From Bacteroidales bacterium (lineage in GTDB: Bacteria > Bacteroidota > Bacteroidia > Bacteroidales > UBA7960), in NCBI GenBank assembly GCA_007125585.1, contig SLCY01000038.1:1-42918 (forward strand): a stretch of DNA of 42,918 bases. The letters are read 5' to 3'. The notes under the pieces were generated by a model. The model saw only the letters and a list, made by a program, of their open reading frames with translations, had not been told where the DNA came from and ran no database searches. How positions within the stretch are numbered: position 1 is the first letter of the stretch; each line of letters begins with the position of its first letter. A program made the position numbers and the translations under genes. Below are positions 1-7,804 of the stretch, one piece after another.

Positions 1-977
1 ATGGCCTGCGACATGGGGTCGTCCGGACTGCCGGGGCCGCCCAGGCTGACATTTAATATGTCTACCCCATCAATGACCGATTGCTCTATTCCCGCAATGA
101 TCCAGGAAGCATATCCGTATCCCTCATGATCAAGCACCTTATACCCGACAAGCCGGGCATCTGGCGCCACACCCTGCAGCTGCCCATTGGCTGCCACAAT
201 CCCTGCTACGTGCGTCCCATGTCTGTGGTCGTCCATCGGATCATTGTTGCCATTAACAAAATCGTAGCCACCCATCACTTTATAGTCCGGCCCCAATCCC
301 CCGCCCAGATCAGGATGCATATAATCTATGCCCGTGTCAAGAATTCCAACCACGATCCCTTCTCCCGTAATGTTGTAATCGGACCATATGTCGTTTGCCC
401 CTATGATACCAATACTCTGATCAATCAGCGCATATACCGTTTCGTCAGCATGCACTTTCCTGACATAAGGCAAGGATTGGATCTCGGCTGTTACCGCTTG
501 TTTTGCCGTGAGTGATACGCCGTTGAATACCTTTTTGTAAACAAAATGGAGGCGGCCGTCCCGGGTATAGGGCTCTCCGGTGTCAATATCAATCATCCTC
601 TCTATTCGTGCGAGGTCGGAAAGAAAAAGGTCCTGCTCGGCATGGATTTGCGTTCTTAATTCCTCCTGCTCGCCGGGGAAAGGGATCCTGCCTGATGCGC
701 GCAGAGAGGACAGGGGAGGGGATGCAAACTGGACAATGATCCGCGAATCCCCTTCAGGGTGGGTGACGAACTTATCAACAATACTGTCGCCATGGCTTAC
801 AAAAGTTGCATGCCCTTCGGTCAGCGTATGCCTTTGACCATCAGGCCCGGTTATGGTGTTGACAATTTGCTTTTCCTGGCTTAATGCAGCAGTCAAAGGT
901 TGCAACAGAGCGAATGCAATTACCAGAATCGTGAATAAACTTCTTGTTTTAAATGAATTTTCACTGGATCTTTTCAT
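1..977 (-). CDS. Secreted subtilisin-family (S8) serine protease, N-terminal part, runs off left edge
   Basis: I translated this frame by hand; the ORF track omits it because no stop lies inside the window. The visible 325 residues start with a signal peptide (basic MKRSS then a hydrophobic stretch to about residue 33). A propeptide-like region of about 150 residues follows, then the start of a subtilisin catalytic domain. The Asp motif VGILDTGIDY puts the catalytic Asp near residue 214, and HGTHVAGIVA puts the His near 253. The catalytic Ser motif would lie beyond the edge. An exported endopeptidase is the likely role; any C-terminal sorting domain cannot be seen. The start is the first ATG after the signal-peptide basic region. 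It is divergent from the M20 gene, and foldback repeat A lies upstream. A near-match -7 box (TATATTCG, minus strand, 1023-1030) sits about 45 bases before the ATG. The + strand ORFs at 81-837 are its shadows. Confidence 0.9.
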   Translation of the reverse strand, partial: MKRSSENSFKTRSLFTILVIAFALLQPLTAALSQEKQIVNTITGPDGQRHTLTEGHATFVSHGDSIVDKFVTHPEGDSRIIVQFASPPLSSLRASGRIPFPGEQEELRTQIHAEQDLFLSDLARIERMIDIDTGEPYTRDGRLHFVYKKVFNGVSLTAKQAVTAEIQSLPYVRKVHADETVYALIDQSIGIIGANDIWSDYNITGEGIVVGILDTGIDYMHPDLGGGLGPDYKVMGGYDFVNGNNDPMDDHRHGTHVAGIVAANGQLQGVAPDARLVGYKVLDHEGYGYASWIIAGIEQSVIDGVDILNVSLGGPGSPDDPMSQA

Positions 978-1064
978 GTTTGTGGACGAGGAATTGGTAA
1001 AGATTAAAACAGGTTGGGTCTACGAATATATTGTTATTTTATTAATTCACCATTTAATTTGTTT

Positions 1065-1122
1065 TTCCTGTAAAAAAATTCATTTTGTTTGAAAAAATTT
1101 ACAAAATGAACGCTTACAGGAA
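1065..1122 (-). repeat. Foldback repeat, copy A
   Basis: Outer arms TTCCTGTA/TACAGGAA (8 bp) and inner arms TTCATTTTGT/ACAAAATGAA (10 bp) pair perfectly around a 12-nt loop. An internal loop of AAAAAA opposite CGCT separates them. Read on the minus strand, the preceding box CATGTGAAAGCG and the overall plan match the element at 41162-41223, but the inner stem sequence differs on both arms together. This suggests the fold, not the sequence, is what is kept. It lies upstream of the S8 protease. Confidence 0.75.
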
Positions 1123-1140
1123 GAACCGCTGCGCTTTCAC

Positions 1141-1170
1141 ATGAACCGGTTCATCCGAATGACCCGGTTC
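1141..1170. repeat. Palindrome ATGAACCGGTTCAT and overlapping inverted repeat
   Basis: Positions 1141-1154 are a perfect 14-bp palindrome. GAACCGG (1143-1149) also pairs with CCGGTTC (1164-1170). It sits between two divergent genes, so it could be a regulator binding site, or simply the border of repeat A. Seen directly; the function is unknown. Confidence 0.45.
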
Positions 1171-1456
1171 TGTCTCTGCAAATAACTGGCAGATGCATCA
1201 GAAGCGGGTATATATCATACAAAACAAAAACTGGCAGTTCATTTCTTTTCATGAGTGGTTTTTATTCTGGGTATAGCAGGCAAGATCTTTGTGTCATATT
1301 TTTATTACTTTTATGCGTAAGAATAACAACGAAGGGTACGCGTTATTTTTAAAGCAAAATGATTGAGCCAATTCTTAATTGGCTTCATGTATCGTATGTT
1401 ATAATCTGTGTTTGTTATTACAGAAATTGTCAGCAGCTACTCTTATAGTTCACAAT

Positions 1457-2941
1457 ATGGTTTCAGATCTTCTTCCCGACAAAAAACTTCGGTCAATCAA
1501 GGGTAAACTTTTCATTTATTGTTTTCGCAGCCTAATTTTTCTATCTGCCCTGCTGGTATTTTTGTTGTTTGGCAAAGTATATGCTTTCGGTGACCAGTCT
1601 GCCGGAACAAACCCCGCCGACTTATTGAGTTCTTATGTTCAAATCCCCTCCGTGTCGGGTGAAGAGAAAGAAGCCGGTGAGTTTTTTGCCCGGTTTTGCC
1701 GCGACCATGGTCTGCACGTCCATGTGTTTACCGATGAGGAAGACAGTTATAATTTTGCCGCCTCCCTGTATCCCCTCGAAAAAGGAAAACCCAATATTGT
1801 CTTTTTGACACATATTGACGTGGTGCCGGCCGGCGATGAGGATGGGTGGACCCATCCCCCTTTTTCGGGTGAGATAGCGGACGGCATGGTGTGGGGTCGT
1901 GGTGCCATCGACAACAAGGCGATGGGGGTGATGCAGGTACTGGCAATATTGCAGTTTGTGGAGAAGGCTGCTGCGCGGGACTTACCTTACAATGTCAGTC
2001 TTTTGGCTGTATCAGGTGAAGAGACGGGTGGGGATAAGGGCGCCAGGATCATTGCTGAGAAGTTTCTCGGCGAATTGAATCCTGTGGTGGTGTATGGTGA
2101 AGGTGGGGCTGGCATAACGGGCCTTCTCGGCGCTGAACCGGAAAAGCCGGTGTTTGGCCTGGGTGTGGCGCAGAAGCGCAGGATGTTTCTTGCCATAGAG
2201 TCGAAGGTTGAAGCTTCAGGACATGGTTCTGTGCCAAGGAAGCGCTATCCCACCAAGGAGGTTGTTGAGGCCACCGGTGCGTTGCTGGAAGCCAGGCCAA
2301 AGATCACCGTATCGTCGACTGTCAGGGAGACCATGGATCAGTTGGCCAGACATGAGAGAGGGTTCAGGAGGAGGGTGATGCGCAACATTGATTTTTACGG
2401 GCCCTTGTTTGGCCGTTTTGTCCGCAACGACCCTCTCATCGCCTCGATGCTGACCAACACCCTTTCCCTGACCAGCCTGACAAGTGCTGAGGGCGCCTAT
2501 AACCAGATCCCGGCACATGCCCGGGCGGTGTTTGACTGCCGCCTCTTACCGGAAACCGACGAAGACGAATTCCTTGCCCATATACAACGCATTGTGTCCC
2601 CATACGATGTGAATGTTGAGGTGATCCGGGCCAGTCCCGGGACCCCTGTCTCCGATCAGGGTGTTTTTTATAAGGCCATGGAGAACAGTATTAGGGAGGT
2701 TTTTGATGATGCGTTGGTTGTGCCCTTTATGTTTGTCGCCATCAACGACAACCGTTTTTTCCGACGGCAGGGGATCCCTGCTTACGGACTCCTGCCTGCA
2801 ATGATGTCTGAAGAGCTGATGGAGTCCATCCATTATTTTGATGAACGTTTTCCTGTTGACGCCCTCGATAAGGGCATAGAGGTGTATGTACACCTTATCA
2901 GCCAGTTATTGATTCCAATAGAAGAATACAACGAAAATTAG
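1457..2941 (+). CDS. M20-family metallopeptidase/amidohydrolase (PM20D1/carboxypeptidase S-like), membrane-anchored or exported
   Basis: A zinc-dependent amidohydrolase that removes amino acids from peptides or N-acyl-amino acids. I use ATG 1457 rather than the TTG at 1379, giving 494 residues; the extra 26 residues look like untranslated leader. A hydrophobic segment near residues 20-45 is an anchor or signal peptide. M20 zinc-site motifs follow in order: HIDVVPAG (His about 119), WGRGAIDNKA (bridging Asp about 151), SGEETGG (Glu pair about 187-188), and a terminal SIHYFDERF (His about 457). The dimerisation/lid region has GHGSVP. The length, the N-terminal segment and the WGRG.xDNK signature resemble PM20D1 and yeast carboxypeptidase S more than bacterial DapE or PepT. 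Only 7 bases separate it from the GH3 gene, so the two are probably co-transcribed. The substrate is unknown. Confidence 0.88.
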   Translation: MVSDLLPDKKLRSIKGKLFIYCFRSLIFLSALLVFLLFGKVYAFGDQSAGTNPADLLSSYVQIPSVSGEEKEAGEFFARFCRDHGLHVHVFTDEEDSYNFAASLYPLEKGKPNIVFLTHIDVVPAGDEDGWTHPPFSGEIADGMVWGRGAIDNKAMGVMQVLAILQFVEKAAARDLPYNVSLLAVSGEETGGDKGARIIAEKFLGELNPVVVYGEGGAGITGLLGAEPEKPVFGLGVAQKRRMFLAIESKVEASGHGSVPRKRYPTKEVVEATGALLEARPKITVSSTVRETMDQLARHERGFRRRVMRNIDFYGPLFGRFVRNDPLIASMLTNTLSLTSLTSAEGAYNQIPAHARAVFDCRLLPETDEDEFLAHIQRIVSPYDVNVEVIRASPGTPVSDQGVFYKAMENSIREVFDDALVVPFMFVAINDNRFFRRQGIPAYGLLPAMMSEELMESIHYFDERFPVDALDKGIEVYVHLISQLLIPIEEYNEN

Positions 2942-2948
2942 TGTTTTT

Positions 2949-4451
2949 ATGCTTATTTCCACAGGAGCAAAACTATTCGCCAGGTTGAGCAAGTCCCGCT
3001 TCAACCGGTGGTACCGCGATCCTGTCGGCTTGCAGGAAAAGGTGTTTGCACACCTTATCGCCAAAGGCCGGCAAACGGTTTTTGGACGCGACCACCATTT
3101 TGAGGGGTTGGAAGATTACGGGTCATTTAAAAAGCAGGTCCCCATCCGTGATTATGAAGGGATAAAGTCATACATTGACAGGGTGGTGGCAGGGGAGAAG
3201 GATGTGCTTTGGCCCGGTTATCCCATGTATTTTTCAAAGACCTCCGGCACCACCTCTGGCGCCAAATACATCCCCATTACAAGGGAATCCATGCCGTATC
3301 ACGTCCACTCGGCGCGGCATGCCCTGCTGATGTATTTGCTGAAGACCGGCCGCACGGACTTCCTGCGAGGCAGGATGATCTTCATCTCAGGGAGCCCTGA
3401 GCTCGACACCAGCGGCGACATCCCAACAGGGAGGCTGTCGGGGATCTCTCACAGGCATGTGCCGGCATACCTGCGCAGGCGTCGGCTGCCATCCTATGAC
3501 ACCAATTGTATCCCCGACTGGGAAGAAAAACTGGATGCCATCGTTGAGGAGACCAAAGATGAAAACCTGAGCCTGATCAGCGGCATCCCACCCTGGGTGG
3601 AGATGTATTTTGAAAGGTTGCTGGAAAAAACGGGAAAATCGGCGGTTTCTGATATATTTCCCGGGTTCTCACTCTTTGTTTATGGGGGGGTAAACTTTCA
3701 GCCTTATGAGAAAAAATTCTATGAGTTAATGGGAAAGGATGTCCCGTCGCTGGAAACCTTTCCTGCTTCGGAGGGCTTTATCGGCTTTCAGGATGAATGG
3801 CCTTCAGAAGGGTTGCTGTTGATTCCGGATGGGGGTATCTTTTACGAGTTCGTTCCGGCCGGCCGGTTCCATGATGAAGATCCGCCCCGTATGTCACTGG
3901 CCGATGTGGAAACGGGAGTGAACTATGTGATGATACTCAACACCAATGCCGGGCTGTGGGGTTATAATATCGGGGATACGGTGCGCTTCACATCGCTGAA
4001 CCCTTACCGTTTTGTTTCCACCGGCCGCCTGAGCCACTTCACTTCGGCGTTTGGCGAGCATGTGATCGCCCAGGAGGTGGATGATGCGATGACAGAAGCG
4101 GTAAAAGAAACCGGTGCACTGGTTTCGGAATTTCACCTGGCTCCCCTGGTAGATAATCCGGAAGGGTTGCCTTGTCACCAATGGTTCGTAGAGTTCAGCA
4201 AGGAGCCGGAAGAGCTGGAACGCTTTGCCAAAGTCCTTGATGAAGCTCTTCAGAAGAGAAACCCCTATTACAAGGACCTGGTAACGGGCAATATCCTGCA
4301 ACACGCAATGGTGCAAAAAGTCCCGGCCAACACCTTCAAAAAGTACATGAAGTCGATCGGCAAACTGGGCGGACAAAATAAAGTCCCGCATCTGTCAAAT
4401 GACCGTAAGATAGCTGACTGGATATCACAAAACATACATTCCCCCAAATGA
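2949..4451 (+). CDS. GH3 auxin-responsive-promoter family protein (acyl-adenylating acid-amido synthetase fold)
   Basis: Plant GH3 enzymes adenylate a carboxylic acid (auxin, jasmonate) and couple it to an amino acid. This 500-residue protein has the family's three ATP/AMP-binding motifs: KTSGTTSGAKYIPIT (about 95-110), the Glu motif FPASEGFIGF (about 270-280) and NIGDTVRFT (about 340). A C-terminal subdomain carries the conserved GQNKVPHLSNDR near 475. No signal peptide is visible, so it should be cytoplasmic. The acid and amine substrates of bacterial members are not settled. The ATG follows the M20 stop by 7 bases, an unusual juxtaposition of a possible amide-forming enzyme and an amide-cleaving one. 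The name is unrelated to glycoside hydrolase family 3, which also occurs in this window. Confidence 0.9.
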   Translation: MLISTGAKLFARLSKSRFNRWYRDPVGLQEKVFAHLIAKGRQTVFGRDHHFEGLEDYGSFKKQVPIRDYEGIKSYIDRVVAGEKDVLWPGYPMYFSKTSGTTSGAKYIPITRESMPYHVHSARHALLMYLLKTGRTDFLRGRMIFISGSPELDTSGDIPTGRLSGISHRHVPAYLRRRRLPSYDTNCIPDWEEKLDAIVEETKDENLSLISGIPPWVEMYFERLLEKTGKSAVSDIFPGFSLFVYGGVNFQPYEKKFYELMGKDVPSLETFPASEGFIGFQDEWPSEGLLLIPDGGIFYEFVPAGRFHDEDPPRMSLADVETGVNYVMILNTNAGLWGYNIGDTVRFTSLNPYRFVSTGRLSHFTSAFGEHVIAQEVDDAMTEAVKETGALVSEFHLAPLVDNPEGLPCHQWFVEFSKEPEELERFAKVLDEALQKRNPYYKDLVTGNILQHAMVQKVPANTFKKYMKSIGKLGGQNKVPHLSNDRKIADWISQNIHSPK

Positions 4452-4556
4452 CCAGCATGCTGTCACTGTCCGTGACGCAGCCAGGGCGACCCATGTCATT
4501 TGCGGTAAGCGGAAGCGCTTGACAGGGAATCAACAACAGGAAACCTTTGGCGGATA

Positions 4557-5897
4557 CTATTGAATGATCTCACTTTCCGGCAGGCCATATTCCTCTTCCA
4601 TGCGAATATCCATTTGTTCCAGCGCATCCAGGATCGGATGGTAGATAGCCGGAATAACGGGTATATGAACCCCTTTCTCGGCAATCTGCCCGTCCAGTAT
4701 CATATCCACAGCTACAGCTGCCGGAAGTGCCACAGTGCGTGCAATTGCCGTGTCGGTTGCCGGGGTGCCGGAGTCCAGCATGGACGATTTAATCACCTCT
4801 TTCTTGCCACCGGGATAGGACACCAGGAACACATGCTGCATGGCTACCATGTCGCGCTCATCCTTGCCGATCATCATCTTTTCTATCATCAGGTCCGAAA
4901 CAATCTCGAAAGGCGTGTCGTGGCGGCGGTTCATGCGTTTGTTTTCAAACAGGCCCAGCCATGCCATGGCTTCAATGGCATAGGATTGAACGGGAATGTT
5001 GAGGTAGTCAGCCACTTTTTGATTTATATCGCCTGCATTCTGTTCGCCTATAAGCATGGCAACCATTTCAGCATAGGTCTTGTTCGTGAAATCATAGGTA
5101 TCGTTGGTGATCAGCTTCAGTGACTTCATGGCATCCATACTCTCGCACCAGCCCGGATAACGGAAAGTGCCGCGCATCATCGTCCTGGTTTCCTGAATAC
5201 CATACAGGTCAATGTAAGGCATGCTGTTGCGGTTGGGATAAATATCCAGCTTCCCCACATCGGGGAAATTGATGGAGAGAGGGTCTTTAAACAGGTTTTC
5301 TGTGGGGACAACCACTTCTTTTCCGTGGCGCAAATAACGCCCGTCATTGTTCCCTGCAAGCACCACACCCTTCGGACTCCATGAGAACTTGTACCTGAAG
5401 GGGTTGTCGCCGGCGACTTCAGGAGCAGGCAAAGCCCCGCAGATGCTGTAAAACTCCTCTATCTTACCACCTTTCCCATGAACATGGTCGATGATACGCA
5501 TGGCCGACATGTGGTCGATGCCCGGATCAAGTCCCAGCTCATTCAAAATGATGATCCCTGCATCCCTGGCATCCTGGTCAAGGGCCTTCATCTCCGGCTT
5601 CACATAAGAAGTGGTGACCATGTTCTTTTGATGCCTTATGCAGTGCCTGGCCACCATGATATGGTGTATCCATGGCAATAAACTGACTGTCAGGTCATTT
5701 TCCGCAACCATTTTGTCGAGTGCGGGGGAGTCATCAACCGTCCATTGAAGCGCAGTGCCACCGGGATGATCATTGATCATGGCTTCAGCTTTGGATTTTG
5801 TCCTGCTCGCCACGGTCACACGAACATCTTTCTCCAGTAAATAGGTGACGATCGGCTTTACCACCATCCCCGCTCCAAGAATAAGTACTTTCTTCAT
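4557..5897 (-). CDS. Saccharopine dehydrogenase (glutamate-forming, SDH half of LKR/SDH)
   Basis: Oxidises saccharopine to glutamate and 2-aminoadipate semialdehyde, the second step of saccharopine-pathway lysine breakdown. I start at ATG 5897 (MKKVLILGAGMV), which puts the Rossmann glycine motif at the N-terminus as usual; the track's extra six residues (MLKILD) are probably untranslated. The protein is 446 residues. VASRTKSKAEAM follows as the NAD(P)-ribose region, then LNELGLDPGIDHMSAMRIID, the typical saccharopine reductase core, and YPNRNSMPYIDLYGI in the substrate domain. The lysine-ketoglutarate reductase gene lies upstream on the same strand 200 bases away, so together they rebuild the bifunctional animal/plant AASS enzyme as two chains. 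The reverse, biosynthetic direction is less likely because dapB is present in this window. Confidence 0.9.
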   Translation of the reverse strand: MKKVLILGAGMVVKPIVTYLLEKDVRVTVASRTKSKAEAMINDHPGGTALQWTVDDSPALDKMVAENDLTVSLLPWIHHIMVARHCIRHQKNMVTTSYVKPEMKALDQDARDAGIIILNELGLDPGIDHMSAMRIIDHVHGKGGKIEEFYSICGALPAPEVAGDNPFRYKFSWSPKGVVLAGNNDGRYLRHGKEVVVPTENLFKDPLSINFPDVGKLDIYPNRNSMPYIDLYGIQETRTMMRGTFRYPGWCESMDAMKSLKLITNDTYDFTNKTYAEMVAMLIGEQNAGDINQKVADYLNIPVQSYAIEAMAWLGLFENKRMNRRHDTPFEIVSDLMIEKMMIGKDERDMVAMQHVFLVSYPGGKKEVIKSSMLDSGTPATDTAIARTVALPAAVAVDMILDGQIAEKGVHIPVIPAIYHPILDALEQMDIRMEEEYGLPESEIIQ

Positions 5898-6097
5898 ATC
5901 CAGAATTTTAAGCATTTATATTGTTGAATTATTCTACATTTTATCGTTTTGGTTTTTGTGTGGCGGGAAACAGATCAGGTACCGGTTCCATGTCCGCCGG
6001 CAATCCTGTTGCATTCTTTATTCTTCATTTTCTCCCGCATCATTTTCGGTAATCTTCACTGCATCCAGTTATTCCCCAAAAGCAGGTGGACGGTGTT

Positions 6098-7405
6098 TCA
6101 GAGGTATTTCCTGATATATTCATAATCAGGTGTTAACTGTCCCTTGTGCAATATCAGTGCTCTTTTGATGGCTGCCGGCAGCTTCAGGTCCTCGAAGGAG
6201 GCAGAATAATCGGCGGTGGCAATGGGCTGGATAAAGGGAAACAGGGCATCTGAAAAAGCCATGGATGCGTCCCTTGGCAGTTCGCTGGGCAGGATGTCAA
6301 CCGCCATCACCAGGATGCCATGTCCCTTGAACCCCATGGCAGGCCTGCCGGTTTGGGGATCATAGACAAATACCGGGTCTTCAATGGCTGTCCCTTTGTG
6401 GGTGCATTCAACCGAGCCATCCGGGTCGCATGTCACATCACCAACGACGGTGAGTTTTGGACGGCCTGCACTGTAAAGCTTTTTTAAATAATTTTTTGTC
6501 ACAATGCGCGGATAACGGCTGTCCCAGTACATGCAATTCATCAGTATGGACAAGTGTGGTATATACTGACCGAAAATGTTTTCGTATTTTTCCGGGTGGT
6601 TATAATAGTCATGCAGCTCAAAAGCGCTACCGTCTTTCCGTTTTGAAATATCTTCCTCTTTGAAGATCACTTTATAGATGATGTTGTTGGGCAGGGTTTC
6701 CCGGCTTTCCAATTCCAGCAATTGTCCTGGTGTGATCTCCTTGGATGGCAGTAAGTTTGCGATCTCCTGTGCGCCGACTGACACGTTGCCATAACCGGTA
6801 AAGCCGATCGTCAGCGGAATCAGGTCGTCTGGCAGGCCATTTTCAGCAATATGCCGCCCAACCATCGAAACGGCCCTTTTTGCTTCTTTAAGGGAAGTGT
6901 AATGTTGTGACTGTTTGATCTTCAGAAAGGCGTTATCGGCATAACCGTATTCTTTGAGCCTCTCGCCCATACTCCACAGCGCATTGATCATGCCGGCAAG
7001 ACCGGCAAATTTACCGAAAAAGATCAGCCGTTTGTCCTGATCATCTACAATGCATTCATAATCAATCAGGTTACAGCCTTTCTGCATCATCTTTTTCAGC
7101 ATGGGCATGTTGTAGGGTTGCCCTTTGATCACATGGCTGAAAAAAACATATGTCTTGTGCTCTTCAAATACTGGTTCCGGGATCTCCTTTACCCCAAAGA
7201 TAACACCGCAACCTTTCAGGTCTTTTTCAACCCTGGCACCTGCTTCAAGATATTCTTTGTCGGGAAAAACTCTTTTGGGAGATGTTTCGGCTACAATTTT
7301 CAGGCCGTGCTTGTCAGTCAGTTTTTTTGCATGGATGGGTGTAATGGGCGTTCGCCGTTCCATTGTGTATTTGTCTTCATGTCTGATCCCGATTACTGCA
7401 TGCAT
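6098..7405 (-). CDS. Lysine-ketoglutarate reductase (saccharopine-forming, LKR half of AASS)
   Basis: Condenses lysine with 2-oxoglutarate to saccharopine, using NAD(P)H. The 435-residue sequence follows the N-terminal half of eukaryotic LKR/SDH: IGIRHEDKYTMERRTPITP at the start, then YVFFSHVIKGQPYNM, LIDYECIVDD, FFGKFAGLAGMINALW, and the nucleotide-binding loop IGFTGYGNVSVGAQEIANLL near residues 198-217. It closes with a TPDYEYIRKYL tail. This is the AlaDH/PNT-type fold. The start ATG is preceded by a TACATTTG box at 7445-7452. Saccharopine dehydrogenase is next downstream, so the pair is probably one catabolic unit. A general alanine dehydrogenase is unlikely given the LKR-specific blocks. 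Confidence 0.92.
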   Translation of the reverse strand: MHAVIGIRHEDKYTMERRTPITPIHAKKLTDKHGLKIVAETSPKRVFPDKEYLEAGARVEKDLKGCGVIFGVKEIPEPVFEEHKTYVFFSHVIKGQPYNMPMLKKMMQKGCNLIDYECIVDDQDKRLIFFGKFAGLAGMINALWSMGERLKEYGYADNAFLKIKQSQHYTSLKEAKRAVSMVGRHIAENGLPDDLIPLTIGFTGYGNVSVGAQEIANLLPSKEITPGQLLELESRETLPNNIIYKVIFKEEDISKRKDGSAFELHDYYNHPEKYENIFGQYIPHLSILMNCMYWDSRYPRIVTKNYLKKLYSAGRPKLTVVGDVTCDPDGSVECTHKGTAIEDPVFVYDPQTGRPAMGFKGHGILVMAVDILPSELPRDASMAFSDALFPFIQPIATADYSASFEDLKLPAAIKRALILHKGQLTPDYEYIRKYL

Positions 7406-7444
7406 AGGATGGTGTATTTAGAGGATGGAATTAAATTTATACGG

Positions 7445-7452
7445 CAAATGTA
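7445..7452 (-). promoter_or_regulatory. Candidate -7 box TACATTTG for LKR
   Basis: Minus-strand TACATTTG matches the Bacteroidota TAnnTTTG consensus. It lies about 40 bases upstream of the LKR ATG. A TTTG 24 bases further upstream could serve as a -33 element, though the spacing is slightly long. Confidence 0.5.
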
Positions 7453-7506
7453 CACGTTATTTTTTCATATTTTGTCCAAAGGTCGAAATGTCAAATAGGT
7501 TTAAGG

Positions 7507-7563
7507 GTTTAAAAGTTTATGGGTTTAATGGTTTAAAAGTTTATGGGTTTAATGGTTTAAAAG
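7507..7563. repeat. Tandem 24-bp repeat, two full copies plus 9 bp
   Basis: Unit GTTTAAAAGTTTATGGGTTTAATG occurs at 7507-7530 and 7531-7554, and GTTTAAAAG begins a third copy. Copies are identical and have no spacers, so this is not CRISPR. The unit is itself built from a GGGTTTAA-like word. Confidence 0.9.
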
Positions 7564-7618
7564 CCAATAGCTAACAGCCAAAAGCCAAAAGCTTCGTTCT
7601 ATCGTTTCATCGTTCTTC
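7559..7618 (+). repeat. Interspersed repeat module m3 (copy near purC)
   Basis: Matches 21112-21172 closely: CCAATAGCTAACAGCCAAAA here against CCAATCGCTAACAGCCAACG there. The shared block AAAAGCTTCGTTC and a run of ATCGTTYCATC words follow. Intergenic in both places. Confidence 0.75.
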
Positions 7619-7650
7619 TGTCTTCCCCCTTCCGTCCCCGGTCCTCTGTC

Positions 7651-7740
7651 ATCATTCATTGTTGACTGCTTGCAGATGGCCTCCCCTGCTGAAGTGGCCT
7701 TGTTTTACAGGCAGATCGATCAAATGCGGATTTGCCTTCA
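7651..7740 (+). repeat. Interspersed repeat module m4 (copy near purC)
   Basis: Shares CTGCTTGCAGATGGCCTCCC, TGCTGAAGTGGCCTTG and CAGATCSATCAAATGCGG with 31711-31800. A further partial copy of its right end is at 31841-31876. A short GGCC/GGCC pairing is possible, but no strong hairpin is evident. Confidence 0.8.
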
Positions 7741-7804
7741 ACCCTGCATTTGGCAAATGACAAATGGCAGGATGATGGATCATCGAACCCGGTATCCATG
7801 CTGG

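Larger units (their letters stand above)
978..1456. other. Divergent intergenic region with a foldback repeat and palindromes
   Basis: No convincing gene lies between the protease and the M20 peptidase. The stretch is AT-rich and contains foldback repeat A (1065-1122), a perfect 14-bp palindrome (1141-1154) and a 7-bp-arm inverted repeat (1143-1170). The word AACTGGCAG occurs twice further right. The small + ORF at 853-1092 overlaps the protease start and is not credible. No clear TAnnTTTG box was found for the rightward M20 gene. Confidence 0.6.
7406..7804. other. Gene-free gap carrying the LKR promoter and three repeat modules
   Basis: No gene is supported here. In order it holds the LKR promoter box, a 24-bp tandem repeat (7507-7563), a module shared with 21112-21172 (7559-7618), and a module shared with 31711-31800 (7651-7740). 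The + ORF at 7670-8053 runs antisense into purC and is not credible. Confidence 0.65.

Noticed and set aside
7507-7563. Possible CRISPR array
   Set aside because: The repeats are directly adjacent with no spacers, and no cas gene is in the window. The same holds for the GGTTGA tract.
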